Shown here: positions 17,414-27,478 of the stretch, one piece after another
Layout: each line of letters starts with the position of its first letter
Position numbering within the stretch: position 1 is the stretch's first letter
Assembly (NCBI GenBank): GCA_902793465.1
Contig: CADBDT010000019.1
Span: 42,917 to 86,587 of the forward strand
Source of the DNA: an uncultured Coriobacteriaceae bacterium
Lineage (GTDB): Bacteria; Actinomycetota; Coriobacteriia; Coriobacteriales; Atopobiaceae
Direction of reading: 5' to 3'
Length of the DNA stretch: 43,671 nt
Translations under genes and position numbers: made by a program
The notes under the pieces: model-generated
What the model saw: the letters and a program-made list of their open reading frames with translations, nothing else
The model's database searches: none
Told to the model about the DNA's origin: nothing

Positions 17414-17965
17414 GGCTGCGTGGCGTGGCGGCTGACTACACGCAAGCGCGTGCGTTTACGCCGTGACCTACTGCCCAGATGCACGCGGCTGCGTGGCGTG
17501 GCAACTGACTATACGCAGAGACGTGCATCTCGTGTGCGGATGGGGCCACAAATGCACGCGGCTGCGTGGCGTGGCAACTGACTATACGCAGCGAACGTCA
17601 TTTCGGGCTCGTCTGGCTGCCCAGATGCTCGTGGCTGCGGTTAGTGGATGCTGACTGCACGCAGAGACGTGCATCTCGTGTGCGGATGGGGCCACAAATG
17701 CACGCGGCTGCGTGGCGTGACGACTTACTACACGCAAGCGCGTGCGTTTACGCCGCGACCAGTCTGACAGACGCACGCGGCTGCGTGGCGTGGCAACTGA
17801 CTATACGCAGCGAACGTCATTTCGGGCTCGTCTGGCTGCCCAAATGCTCGTGGCTGCGTGGCGTGGCAACTGACTGCACGCAGAGACGTGCATCTCGTGT
17901 GCGGATGGGGCCACAGATGCACGCGGCTGCGTGGCGTGGCCCGCAACGATACGCATCCGCGTGCA
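17414..17965. repeat. 73-bp tandem array, eight units in three alternating types
   Basis: GGCTGCG starts units at 17414, 17487, 17560, 17633, 17706, 17779, 17852 and 17925, exactly 73 bases apart each time. Each unit has a header of 31 bases (GGCTGCGTGGCGTGGCAACT and on to ACGCA) and a 42-base remainder of one of three kinds: A (GAGACGTGCATCTCG), B (GCGAACGTCATTTCG) or C (AGCGCGTGCGTTTACG). The order is C A B A C B A, then a diverged end unit. At A and C junctions GCACGC-GGCT-GCGTGGC can form a hairpin. A 73-base period rules out a single coding frame through all units. It fills the gap between the divergent transporter and hydrolase genes; nothing else is visible in 17253-18095. Confidence 0.93.
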
Positions 17966-18095
17966 TTAGCTTCTTATCGATGCCTTTTGACGCATCTTTT
18001 GGGGCGGAGCACTCCTCCAATTTGTGATCCCTGGCGCCAAATAGGGCTCAAAGGCGCTAGTATCGTATGGTCAGACAACGAATTGGAGAACAACT

Positions 18096-19028
18096 ATGGA
18101 ACTAAAGGCGTGGACGTACGACGAAATGCCGGCATTCGACGAAGAGGTAGAAGGGGCAACGTGGCTTAACACCACCGGAACTGAGGTGGGAGTGCGCTAC
18201 GTTGCGGACGTTGAGTACCAGTGCGTGGGTGGCGTTTCGCGCGTACTGCAAATACTCATTCCCTCAACCCTTAGATATCCTGCACCCAAGCCCGGCCGCG
18301 AGGCGTCGCGCGCCTATCCTTGCATCGTATACGTGCAGGGTTCTGCGTGGATGACCCAAGACGTGTACGCAAACCTGCCCTGCATTGCGCGACTTGCCGC
18401 CCTGGGGTACGTGGTCGCCATCGTGCAGTACCGCGAAAGCGGCGTGGGCGTGTTTCCCGACCAGGCGCGCGACGCGCGCAACGCCATTCGCTTTATGCGC
18501 GTGCACGCGCACGAATATGCCGTCGACCCCGAGCGCATGGTGGTAATGGGCGACTCGTCGGGCGGCCACACCGCCGCCTACGCCGGGATTCTCCACGACG
18601 ACCAGACGGAGCACAACCTGTTTAACGGGGTGTCTGCCGAGGTGAGCTGCATCGTTAACTACTACGGCTCCACGGACTTCACCTTCGAGGACGCAAACCC
18701 CTCCACGCCCAATCACAACCAGCCCACCTCGCCCGAGGGAATGGTCATGGGCGGCATCGACCTCAATCGCGACCGCGCGGCACGCGAGAAGCTTACGGTA
18801 AAGTGCAACATAGACAAAACGACCAGCATTGCGCCCATGCTCATCGTGCATGGCACCAAGGATCGCATCGTAAACACCAAATGCAGCGTTCGCCTGTACG
18901 AGCACCTGCGTGCCACCGGACATGAGTGCGAGCTCTACCTCCTGCGTGGTGCAGATCACGGCGGTCCTGCGTTCTGGACGCCGGAGGTGCTTGGCATAGT
19001 GGACAAGTTCGTGCAGCGGCACCTTTGA
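18096..19028 (+). CDS. Alpha/beta hydrolase (esterase/lipase, HSL-like)
   Basis: 310 residues with the alpha/beta hydrolase triad: nucleophile elbow GDSSGG (S154), acid in HGTKDRIV and histidine in GADHGG. The usual oxyanion motif HGGGW is replaced by VQGSAW (80-84), as in some acetyl-xylan-esterase-like relatives. No signal peptide is visible, so it is likely cytoplasmic. ATG 18096 follows a weak GGAGAAC. The stop codon shares two bases with the 68-bp palindrome that follows. It may deacetylate or de-esterify plant or host glycans taken up by the cell, but that is inference from family habits. Confidence 0.8.
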   Translation: MELKAWTYDEMPAFDEEVEGATWLNTTGTEVGVRYVADVEYQCVGGVSRVLQILIPSTLRYPAPKPGREASRAYPCIVYVQGSAWMTQDVYANLPCIARLAALGYVVAIVQYRESGVGVFPDQARDARNAIRFMRVHAHEYAVDPERMVVMGDSSGGHTAAYAGILHDDQTEHNLFNGVSAEVSCIVNYYGSTDFTFEDANPSTPNHNQPTSPEGMVMGGIDLNRDRAAREKLTVKCNIDKTTSIAPMLIVHGTKDRIVNTKCSVRLYEHLRATGHECELYLLRGADHGGPAFWTPEVLGIVDKFVQRHL

Positions 19029-19094
19029 CCTCTCAAGGGGGAGTGCCCCTCTTGATTGGTACCAATCAAGAGGGGCACTCCCCCTTGAGAGGTC
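19027..19094. repeat. Perfect 68-bp palindrome at a stop codon
   Basis: Two 34-base halves, GACCTCTCAAGGGGGAGTGC and on to GATTGGT, and their exact complement, joined without a loop. It looks like two of the 35-bp quasi-palindromes fused head to head. It begins inside the TGA of the hydrolase gene. As RNA it would form a very strong hairpin and could terminate transcription, though no T tract follows. Confidence 0.9.
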
Positions 19095-19191
19095 GTGACA
19101 TTTGTCATGGTCAGACGTGACGCCGCTCACTGGTGGGGCGTTGCGCCAGGGCGCACAATGGTTGCATAGAGCATGCAAGCAGAGAGGGACC

Positions 19192-19731
19192 ATGATGGAG
19201 AGCAAAACACTTGAAACCATCCAAACCGCCGTAAAGGTGGCAAAGATCGTATGCACCGTCGCTTTTGTCTGCAGCTTGGTGGGCGGCATCCTGTGTCTTG
19301 TGGGCATTGCTTGCGCTGGCCTTCCCGGAAGCCTTAAGCTCGGTGGGGTTACCATCCATTCAATAGTGGACAATGCCTCCGAGGTCAGCCCTGGCACCTT
19401 GTATGGCAGCATGGCGGCAGGAGCCATCATGTGCGCAGCGTCGTGCGTGGTTTGCAAGCTTGCCGCCCGCTACTGCGCCCGAGAGCTCGAAGCGGGCACG
19501 CCGTTTACCCTGGAGGGCGCGCAGGAGCTCCTTAGGCTGGGCATCTGCACCATTTGCGTTCCGCTGGGCGAAATGGTTGTCGCCGGCATTTGCCAGGCAG
19601 TCGCCAACAACTACTTTGCAGGCGTGTCTAAGCTGGACATAGACGGGGGCGGCTTCGTTTCGTTTGGCGTCGCGTTGCTGTTCGCAAGTCTCCTGTGCAG
19701 GTACGGCGCCGAGCTTGCGGCCAAAGAGTAA
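19192..19731 (+). CDS. Four-helix membrane protein, DUF2975-like
   Basis: 179 residues from ATG 19192 (MMESKTLETIQTAV), with GAGAGGGA just upstream; an in-frame start at 19102 would run back almost into the palindrome. About four membrane helices are visible (VCTVAFVCSLVGGILCLVGI, GSMAAGAIMCAASCVV, ICTICVPLGEMVVAGI, FGVALLFASLLC). The loop RELEAGTPFTLEGAQELLRL resembles DUF2975 membrane proteins, which often sit beside a small regulator. Here it precedes the ABC-2 exporter genes by 45 bases and probably shares their transcript. Function unknown. Confidence 0.75.
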   Translation: MMESKTLETIQTAVKVAKIVCTVAFVCSLVGGILCLVGIACAGLPGSLKLGGVTIHSIVDNASEVSPGTLYGSMAAGAIMCAASCVVCKLAARYCARELEAGTPFTLEGAQELLRLGICTICVPLGEMVVAGICQAVANNYFAGVSKLDIDGGGFVSFGVALLFASLLCRYGAELAAKE

Positions 19732-19776
19732 TAAATACCACAACCAAATAGGGGCTGGACAGAGGGAGGAGCGACT

Positions 19777-20712
19777 ATGGCGATTGTGGAGGTGCGCAAC
19801 CTCGTAAAGCGATACGGGGAGGTGCTGGCGCTCGATCACTTTAACCTGCAGATCGAGGAGGGAGAGATATTCGGCTTGCTAGGCCCCAACGGGTCGGGCA
19901 AGACGACGAGCATAAACTGCCTGCTGCAGCTGCTTACCTACGACAAGGGCGACATCCTGCTGTTTGGCGAGCCCATGCGTCCCAACAGCTACGACATCAA
20001 GCGGCGCATCGGCGTGGTTCCGCAGGACGTTGCCGTGTTCGACGAGCTGAGCGTACGCGAGAACATCGACTACTTCTGTGGACTCTACGTATCCGACGGC
20101 GCTCGGCGCCGGGCGCTGGTGGACGAGGCCATCGAGTTCGTTGGCCTTAGGGACTACACCAAGTTTAGGCCGCGCAAGCTGTCGGGTGGACTCAAGCGCC
20201 GCCTCAACATTGCGTGTGGCATTGTGCACAAGCCCGACCTCATCTTCTTCGACGAGCCCACGGTGGCCGTGGACCCGCAAAGTCGCAATGCCATCCTGGG
20301 GGGAATCCAGCGCCTGAACGCCGAGGGCGCGACGGTGGTGTACACCTCGCACTACATGGAAGAGGTCGAGCAGATATGCAGCCGCATTATGATTATGGAT
20401 CGCGGCGAGTCGCTGGCCTGTGGAACCAAGGACGACCTCGTGCGCATGGTATCCACGGGCGAGAAGGTGGAGGTCGAGGCGCCCGACCTGCCAGGCGGTA
20501 CGCTGGAGGCGCTGGGTGCCCTGCCCTTCGTGCGGCGCATCTCGCACGACGGGACCTCCATCCACCTGCTGTGCGACAACGGCCCGCACAACCTGGCCAC
20601 CATCCTGGGCGTGCTGCAGGAACGCGCCGTGGTGTTCGGTCGCGTGTACTCCGAGCCGCCGACCCTCAACGACGTGTTCCTGGAAATAACCGGCAAAGAG
20701 TTGCGAGACTAG
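19777..20712 (+). CDS. ABC-2 type exporter, ATPase subunit
   Basis: 311 residues of the DrrA/CcmA-like ATPases that power ABC-2 exporters. Walker A is GPNGSGKT (36-43), the Q loop is VVPQDVAVFDELSVREN, the signature LSGGLKRRL (135-143), Walker B LIFFDEP (155-161) and the H loop YTSHYMEEVE. The C-terminal 90 residues carry the usual regulatory tail ending TLNDVFLEITGKELRD. GGGAGGAG lies about six bases before the ATG. Two permease genes follow at nine bases and with overlap, so the three form one transporter. The linked two-component system suggests export of, or defence against, an envelope-active compound. Confidence 0.93.
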   Translation: MAIVEVRNLVKRYGEVLALDHFNLQIEEGEIFGLLGPNGSGKTTSINCLLQLLTYDKGDILLFGEPMRPNSYDIKRRIGVVPQDVAVFDELSVRENIDYFCGLYVSDGARRRALVDEAIEFVGLRDYTKFRPRKLSGGLKRRLNIACGIVHKPDLIFFDEPTVAVDPQSRNAILGGIQRLNAEGATVVYTSHYMEEVEQICSRIMIMDRGESLACGTKDDLVRMVSTGEKVEVEAPDLPGGTLEALGALPFVRRISHDGTSIHLLCDNGPHNLATILGVLQERAVVFGRVYSEPPTLNDVFLEITGKELRD

Positions 20713-20721
20713 GGGAGTGCC

Positions 20722-21909
20722 ATGTGGAACACGTTTAAGTACACGACGCTTTCCATCGTGCGCGAGCGCAGCATCGTGGTTTGGGTGCTGCTGTTCCCGC
20801 TCATCCTGGCAACGCTGTTCAACGCCATGTTTAAGGGTATAGACGAGAACGCACACGACTTGGATCCCATCCCCGTGGCGATTGTGAACAAGTCCGAGGC
20901 CGGGGCAGACAAGGCCTTCCAAACCATGATGGACATGCTGTCGGAAGGCGACGAGGCGCTTCTTGCGTCCGTGGAGGCCAAGACGAGCGAGGAGGCCCAG
21001 GCGCTGCTGCGGGACAACAAGACCATTGGCACCATAACGCTGGACGAAAACGGCTGGCCGAGCTTGGAGCTCTCGGCGGTCTCGGGAGAGACGGGCGTGT
21101 CGATGGAGCAGGTCAAGCGCACCGTGCTCGCAGATGTGGTGGACGACTTCTGCCGTACGCGCACGGCGGTGGAAGACATTATGGAAAACGATCCGCAGGC
21201 GATAAGGGATCCCGAAATCGTGCGGTCGTTCGTGCGCCTGGACGACTACACGTCCGAGCTCAGGATCACGCACAGCCAAACGCGCGAGTACGTGCGCTAC
21301 TTCTACGCACTGCTCGGCTTTGCGGCGCTAATGGCTGCCAACGTGGGACTTACCGCGGTGGGTGCCATTCAGCCAAACATCTCGCCGTTGGGCGCACGCC
21401 GTGCGATCAGCGGCACGGGCAGGGCGCGCACGCTTGCAGGCTCGATTGCCGCAAGCTGGCTGGTGAGCTTCCTGGCGCTGGTCGTGGCGTTTGTGTACAT
21501 CCGCTTTGTGCTGGGCGTGGAGTTTGGCGGACGCGAGGCGGCATGCATACTGGGCATTGCGGTGTCGGCGCTCATGGCAACGGCGTTCGGCGCGCTTGTT
21601 GGCGCGTTGCCGCACGTGCCCGCCTCCGCAAAGGGCGGCATTCTGTCGGGCATCACCTGCCTGCTCTCGCTGTTTGCGGGACTGTATGGCACGCCTGCCC
21701 TGCGACTTGCCGACCAGGTTGCCCGCAATGCCCCCTGGGCCACGGCGGTAAATCCCGTAAAGCAGGTAAGCAACCTGTTCTACAGCCTATATGTTTACAC
21801 CGACCTTGAGCCCTTCTTCCAGACGCTTGGCGTCCTGGCACTTACCACGGCTGTCTTTGCGCTGGTCGCAGCGCTTATGATGAGGAGGCAGAGCTATGCA
21901 AGTCTTTAG
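20722..21909 (+). CDS. ABC-2 type permease subunit 1
   Basis: 395 residues with one N-terminal membrane helix (IVVWVLLFPLILATLFNAMF), a large external domain of about 180 residues, then five or six helices (FYALLGFAALMAANVGLTAV onward), the layout of YhfE/NatB-type ABC-2 permeases. AGGGGAGTGCC stands just before the ATG. Its 3' end overlaps the next permease by 14 bases, so the two are translationally coupled and probably form a heterodimer driven by the ATPase encoded upstream. Confidence 0.9.
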   Translation: MWNTFKYTTLSIVRERSIVVWVLLFPLILATLFNAMFKGIDENAHDLDPIPVAIVNKSEAGADKAFQTMMDMLSEGDEALLASVEAKTSEEAQALLRDNKTIGTITLDENGWPSLELSAVSGETGVSMEQVKRTVLADVVDDFCRTRTAVEDIMENDPQAIRDPEIVRSFVRLDDYTSELRITHSQTREYVRYFYALLGFAALMAANVGLTAVGAIQPNISPLGARRAISGTGRARTLAGSIAASWLVSFLALVVAFVYIRFVLGVEFGGREAACILGIAVSALMATAFGALVGALPHVPASAKGGILSGITCLLSLFAGLYGTPALRLADQVARNAPWATAVNPVKQVSNLFYSLYVYTDLEPFFQTLGVLALTTAVFALVAALMMRRQSYASL

Positions 21910-23122
21910 GGCCGCACTCAAGGCGTTCTTTCGCCATCCCATCTACCTGCTTATTTACGTGGTGCTGCTCTCCTGCATGGGCGTGTTTATGGGCATGAGC
22001 ATGAACGACGCGCCCAGCGACGAGTACCTGGAGTGGCCTCGCGTGGCCGTTGTGGATCGCGACGGACAAGAGCTTTCGCAGGGGCTGCGTGCGTTCGTGC
22101 TCGACCAGGGGGAGGCCGTTGAGGTCCACGACAGCGAGCGAGCGCTGCAGGACGCCGTTATGCAGGAGCTTGCCAGCTACATCCTTATTATTCCCAAGGG
22201 CTTTAGCGCCGACTTCGCGCGCGCCGCCGCCACGGGCGCCAAGATGCCGGAGGTGCAGGTAATAATAAGCTCGCAGTCGATGGACGTAACGATGATGGAC
22301 AGCCTGGTGGACGAGTACCTTGGTGTTGCGCGCACCTATACGGTGGCGCTTGCCGACGCCAGCCAGTCGGAGGTCGTCGCACGTACCAATACCGCCATGG
22401 CGCATACCGCCAACGTGAGCGTCGTCCAGACGACCGATGCGCCGCCCTTGTCCAATGCCTTCTTGGTGTACTTGCAGTTTGAGGGCTATACCATTCTGCT
22501 GTCCATTGCCGTGTGCTCCGCGGTCGTGATATCGCGGTTCGGACGCGAGGAAATGCATCGCCGGGTGGCGGCCTCGCCCGTGCCGCAGCTGTCCGTAAAC
22601 CTGCAGATCGCGGCCGCATGCCTTGTAATCATGCTTGCATGCTGGGCGTTTGTGTGCGTGCTGGGACTCGTGGCCTTTGGCGGCAGGATCGCGGGCGTTG
22701 CCGCACCCGTTGTGGCGGCCGCGCTTGCCGCGCTTTTGTGCTACTCGCTGTTTGGCCTGGCGTTCGGGTTCCTTGTGGGACAGATGACCGACAACGAGCT
22801 GGTTATGAATGCGGTGTCTAACATTACCGGGCTGGTAATATCGTTTCTCGGCGGCGTGTGGATCTCGCTCGACCTGGTGGGCGAGCCCATAGTTACCATA
22901 GCCAAGTTCACGCCCGTGTACTACTACAACGGGGCAATTAAGGCTGCGCTGGACCCTGCTGGTGGGGGGTTCACGTCCGAGGCGCTTGCAAACATGGGAA
23001 TCGTTTGCCTGTTTGCTCTGGTGGTGTTCTGCATCGGGCTGGCAATATCGGGAATTAGAGCTGGTAGAATGGGCGTATGGAACGGCTCATCGACAAAGCA
23101 ATTATCGCATCCTGCTGCCTAA
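21896..23122 (+). CDS. ABC-2 type permease subunit 2
   Basis: 408 residues with the same plan as subunit 1: one helix near the N-terminus (HPIYLLIYVVLLSCMGVFMG), an external domain of about 180 residues (ILIIPKGFSADFARAA is a typical motif of this family), then five or more helices including GLVISFLGGVWISLDLVGE. The ATG lies inside the end of the subunit 1 gene, next to GAGGAGGCAGAG. Its 3' end overlaps the histidine kinase gene by 46 bases, tying the sensor to the transporter. Confidence 0.9.
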   Translation: MQVFRAALKAFFRHPIYLLIYVVLLSCMGVFMGMSMNDAPSDEYLEWPRVAVVDRDGQELSQGLRAFVLDQGEAVEVHDSERALQDAVMQELASYILIIPKGFSADFARAAATGAKMPEVQVIISSQSMDVTMMDSLVDEYLGVARTYTVALADASQSEVVARTNTAMAHTANVSVVQTTDAPPLSNAFLVYLQFEGYTILLSIAVCSAVVISRFGREEMHRRVAASPVPQLSVNLQIAAACLVIMLACWAFVCVLGLVAFGGRIAGVAAPVVAAALAALLCYSLFGLAFGFLVGQMTDNELVMNAVSNITGLVISFLGGVWISLDLVGEPIVTIAKFTPVYYYNGAIKAALDPAGGGFTSEALANMGIVCLFALVVFCIGLAISGIRAGRMGVWNGSSTKQLSHPAA

Positions 23123-24138
23123 CGGCGTATCTTTCGATTCCCATCGACGCGTTTACGCTTGGGGGGTTCCTCGTCGCGTTGGCTGTGGCCGCGCTTGGCG
23201 AGGTCCTCTTGCGCCCATGGAGGCTGGCGGTGGCAGCGGGCTATTTGGTCGCCACCGTTGCGTGGCCCGTCCTTGTGGCATTCTTGCCCCTTGTTGCCTA
23301 CGACCTTGTGCGTGACGAGCTGTGGCCGGTGCGGTTTGCCTGGGCGGTGCCTCTGGCGGCTGCCATGCGTGCCTGGGATTCTCTTCCCTGGATAACGGTG
23401 CTGCTCTTTTGCACGGTCTCGACCGTGCTCGCAAGACGCACCACGTCGCTGGCGGCCGAGCGCGAGCATTACAGGCGGTTGCGCGACGACACGCACGAGG
23501 CATCGCTTTCGCTCGAGGCGCGCAACCGAGACCTGCAGGAGGCGCGCGACCTCTCTGCGCAGGTGGCAACGCTGGCCGAGCGCGGTCGCATTGCGCGCGA
23601 GATCCACGACAACGTGGGGCATCTGCTTACGCGGGGCATCATGCAGGTGGAAGCGCTCAAGGTGGTGCATGCGTCGGAGCCCTCGCTTGTGAGCGAGTAC
23701 GACGCGGTGTCGCAGACGCTCGACGAGGCCATGAAGACGGTGCGTGCCAGCGTACACGACCTACGCGACAACGCTGCCGACCCGCGCGTGCTCATGCAGT
23801 CCGCGCTCGACGGTTGCGGCATCGAGCAGACGGAACTCGTCTACGAGGTGGACGAGCTTCCCGCCAACGTGGCACGCTGCTTTGTGGCCATCGTGCGCGA
23901 GGCGGCAACCAACACCATGCGCCATAGCGACGCCACGCGCATCGAAGTGCAGGTACGGGAATATCCCGGCCTGTTCCAGCTTGTCGTGCAGGACAATGGC
24001 TCGGGCGGGATAGCAAGCTCGCCTGCGGGGGCGGGTATGGGACTTCAGACGATGGACGATCGCGTACGTGCCTTGGGAGGCACGCTGCGCACGGAATACC
24101 GGGACGGCTTTCGCGTGTTTGCGAGCATTCCGCGCTAG
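23077..24138 (+). CDS. Sensor histidine kinase, HisKA_3 (NarL partner) type
   Basis: 353 residues. About four N-terminal membrane helices (roughly 8-120) with almost no external loop are followed by a coiled-coil linker. The dimerisation/phosphoacceptor helix RGRIAREIHDNVGHLL has H177. The HATPase domain shows REAATNTMRHSDA (N box), QDNGSGG and GAGMGLQTMDDRVRALGG (G boxes). Such intramembrane-sensing kinases (LiaS/BceS-like habit) usually watch an adjacent ABC transporter or envelope stress. The ATG lies inside the preceding permease gene, with only a weak ribosome site, so translational coupling is likely. The cognate regulator follows after 54 bases. Confidence 0.92.
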   Translation: MERLIDKAIIASCCLTAYLSIPIDAFTLGGFLVALAVAALGEVLLRPWRLAVAAGYLVATVAWPVLVAFLPLVAYDLVRDELWPVRFAWAVPLAAAMRAWDSLPWITVLLFCTVSTVLARRTTSLAAEREHYRRLRDDTHEASLSLEARNRDLQEARDLSAQVATLAERGRIAREIHDNVGHLLTRGIMQVEALKVVHASEPSLVSEYDAVSQTLDEAMKTVRASVHDLRDNAADPRVLMQSALDGCGIEQTELVYEVDELPANVARCFVAIVREAATNTMRHSDATRIEVQVREYPGLFQLVVQDNGSGGIASSPAGAGMGLQTMDDRVRALGGTLRTEYRDGFRVFASIPR

Positions 24139-24192
24139 CAAGGGCGCGGGCGGCCGCTGGAATCTGCGAATGGAAGCAAGGGGAGCAAGGGC

Positions 24193-24816
24193 ATGATTCG
24201 CGTAATTGTGGTAGACGACGATCCGTTTGTGTGCGCGTCGCTGCAAACCATACTGGGTGCTCAGGAGGACATCGAGGTGGTTGCGGTGGGTACGAGCGGA
24301 GAGGAGGCGACGGAGCTGTTTGAGGTGCACGTTCCCGACGTGTTGCTCTTGGACATTCAGATGGCGGGCAGCGACGGCCTGAGCGCCGCCGAGTCCATTC
24401 TTGCCAAACATGCCAACGCCCGCGTGGTGTTTCTTACCACGTTTGCCGACGACGACTACATCGTGCGCGCGTTGCACATGGGGGCTAAGGGCTACCTCAT
24501 AAAGCAAAACGTTACCGACATCGCGCCTGCCATCCGCGCCGTCAACTCCGGACAGAACGTGCTCGGCGACGAGGTGGTGGGCCACATCGCGCAGGCATCC
24601 GACGCGCGTGCAGCAAGGGACGGCTTTGCCAAGCTGGGGCTTACCGGACGCGAGATAGAGGTCGTCGAGCTTGTGGCGCAGGGGCTGGACAACCACGAGA
24701 TCGCCGCCCAGCTGTACATGGGCGAGGGCACGGTACGCAACCACATCAGTTCCATCCTGCAGAAGCTCGACCTTAAAAACCGTACCCAGATTGCCGTCAT
24801 GTACTACCACATGTAG
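24193..24816 (+). CDS. Response regulator, NarL/LuxR type
   Basis: 207 residues: a receiver domain with the acid pocket VVDDDP (8-10) and phosphoacceptor D54 in LLLDIQMAGSDGL, a lysine in GAKGYLIK, then a C-terminal LuxR helix-turn-helix (LTGREIEVVELVAQGLDNHE, AAQLYMGEGTVRNHISSIL). CAAGGGGAGCAAGG precedes the ATG. It most likely takes phosphate from the kinase encoded upstream and controls the exporter genes. Beyond its stop, 24817-25188 holds no gene that I can support. Confidence 0.94.
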   Translation: MIRVIVVDDDPFVCASLQTILGAQEDIEVVAVGTSGEEATELFEVHVPDVLLLDIQMAGSDGLSAAESILAKHANARVVFLTTFADDDYIVRALHMGAKGYLIKQNVTDIAPAIRAVNSGQNVLGDEVVGHIAQASDARAARDGFAKLGLTGREIEVVELVAQGLDNHEIAAQLYMGEGTVRNHISSILQKLDLKNRTQIAVMYYHM

Positions 24817-25188
24817 CGCATCTCGCTCGTGGCGACGGCCGTAAAACGCTTCGTTTGCCTTACGTTGTTGTGGTATGCGAGCGGTTCGCCTCGCATCGCC
24901 ATCTTTTTTGATTGCTGGGATTAGCGGGATTCAAAACTGTTCGTGCGCCATCGGCGGCTCATACGGCCACCTCGTCGGACCAATGCGCTTGAAACGTGCC
25001 CGGAACACCTTTGCGCGTCCCTGTCTAGGGACTCGTATAGGACGCACACCCTTGTTTGGCAACGGATTGAACATTACGCTAGGGCGACTCTTCTGTTTGC
25101 GCCCTTTTGCGCTCCGCAAATCCGCACAGCCCGACAACTGGCACTCCAAATGTGTATATTCTTTTCGTTAAACTTCGTATAATCCCAG

Positions 25189-25311
25189 TTGACAGTCAGG
25201 CAAGCGATAAAGAATGTACACCTCATAAAATATGACGTGTACATTCTTTACATCAAATGTTGTAAAACACCAGTTGACCCTTTTCGATATGCCAAAGAAT
25301 GTACACATTCT
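25189..25311. promoter_or_regulatory. Duplicated operator module with GAATGTACAC sites
   Basis: AAAGAATGTACAC (25209-25221) is mirrored by GTGTACATTCTTT (25237-25249). A third site AGAATGTACACATTCT (25296-25311) is itself a palindrome. Both forward sites lie at the same distance from a -35-like box: TTGACA (25189) and TTGACC (25274) are each followed by exactly 17 bases and then GAATGTACAC. This duplicated arrangement suggests a repressor that covers the -10 region of two promoters ahead of the GH1 gene. The regulator is not recognisable in the window. Confidence 0.6.
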
Positions 25312-25373
25312 GAATAGGACTCTCTCCCGTAATCGCGCGTGCTAGAGACTCTTTTGTGGCAAGGCTGTCACAC

Positions 25374-25403
25374 TTGCCTAACATAACGCAATATTGTTAT
25401 AAT
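25374..25403 (+). promoter_or_regulatory. Likely promoter of the 25546 GH1 gene
   Basis: TTGCCT (25374-25379), an 18-base spacer and TATAAT (25398-25403). Transcription from here would leave a leader of about 135 bases. I see no clear antiterminator (RAT) hairpin in that leader, although such control is common for beta-glucoside genes. Confidence 0.5.
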
Positions 25404-25509
25404 TCGAAGTGCTCGAGGGCGCAATGCTCCGTCCCGCCGCGTTGTGCGTTTCCACCCGTTCCGTCTGCAGACGCGGGAGGTGCTGCTCGCCGTACAGGTG
25501 ATATGGTAG

Positions 25510-27012
<1,503 letters not shown>

Positions 27013-27080
27013 GCGCTATTGACCTGCGGAAACGCTGAGTAGTGGGCCTTAGGGTATTCCTCATCGGGTGCGTTGCGGCT

Positions 27081-27190
27081 GGGGTGCCGCTTGGGGATAT
27101 TCCCCTGCGGGTACGTCGCGGATAGTCCCCTCATAATGAGGCGGGCAACTCGCGACGTACCCGATGGGGAGCATCCCCAAGCGGCACCCC
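27081..27190. repeat. Large palindromic intergenic element
   Basis: The arms GGGGTGCCGCTTGGGGATAT and ATCCCCAAGCGGCACCCC enclose GGGTACGTCGCGG and CGCGACGTACCC. It follows the GH1 gene by about 70 bases. The outer arm block CCGCTTGG differs from the 16123 copy (CCGCTAGG) and the 32282 copy (CTCCTTGG), with the partner arm changed to match. Confidence 0.85.
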
Positions 27191-27306
27191 ACTCCATCGT
27201 GAGTTTTCAGACAGTCTGGGCGTGTGGGTGTACAGGCGCCGCATGTTACCGTAGGAATACGAGTCTGTGACAGCTGCTTGCCGCTATGCTGTCCAACGCA
27301 TAGGAT

Positions 27307-27436
27307 TGCCCCTAAACGATGGTCAAAACCGCGAGGCGTCATGGAAAGCAGCCGCGCGCAGTTCCGCAGGAACGAGGACTGTTTGAGCACGGCGCTTATC
27401 CATGGCGCTCGCGGTTTTGACCATCGTTTAGGGGCA
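27307..27436. repeat. Private-arm palindrome, conserved core in reverse orientation
   Basis: The outer 29 bases TGCCCCTAAACGATGGTCAA and on to CGCGAG (27307-27335) are exactly complementary to 27408-27436. The 72-base centre, including CATGGAAAGCAGCCGCGCGC and GAGCACGGCGCTTATCCATG, matches the centre of the element at 34973-35125 read on the other strand, yet the arms of the two copies share no similarity. No gene lies in 27013-27478. Confidence 0.88.
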
Positions 27437-27478
27437 GAACACGTCCCCTGTTCATCCGGCGATGGGAGGCGATCTACA

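Noticed and set aside
17414..17965. CRISPR array (31-base repeat, 42-base spacers)
   Set aside because: The supposed spacers are reused (types A, B and C recur), the headers vary, and no cas genes are in the window.
17566..18027. 153-codon open frame through the 73-bp array
   Set aside because: The period is not a multiple of three, the product is a repeat translation with no family resemblance, and there is no ribosome site.
18264..19457. 397-codon minus-strand frame over the alpha/beta hydrolase
   Set aside because: It is histidine/alanine-rich antisense of a clear gene and crosses the palindrome at 19027.
24875..25182. Short frames of about 79-98 codons after the response regulator
   Set aside because: Low-quality composition, no ribosome site and no family resemblance.
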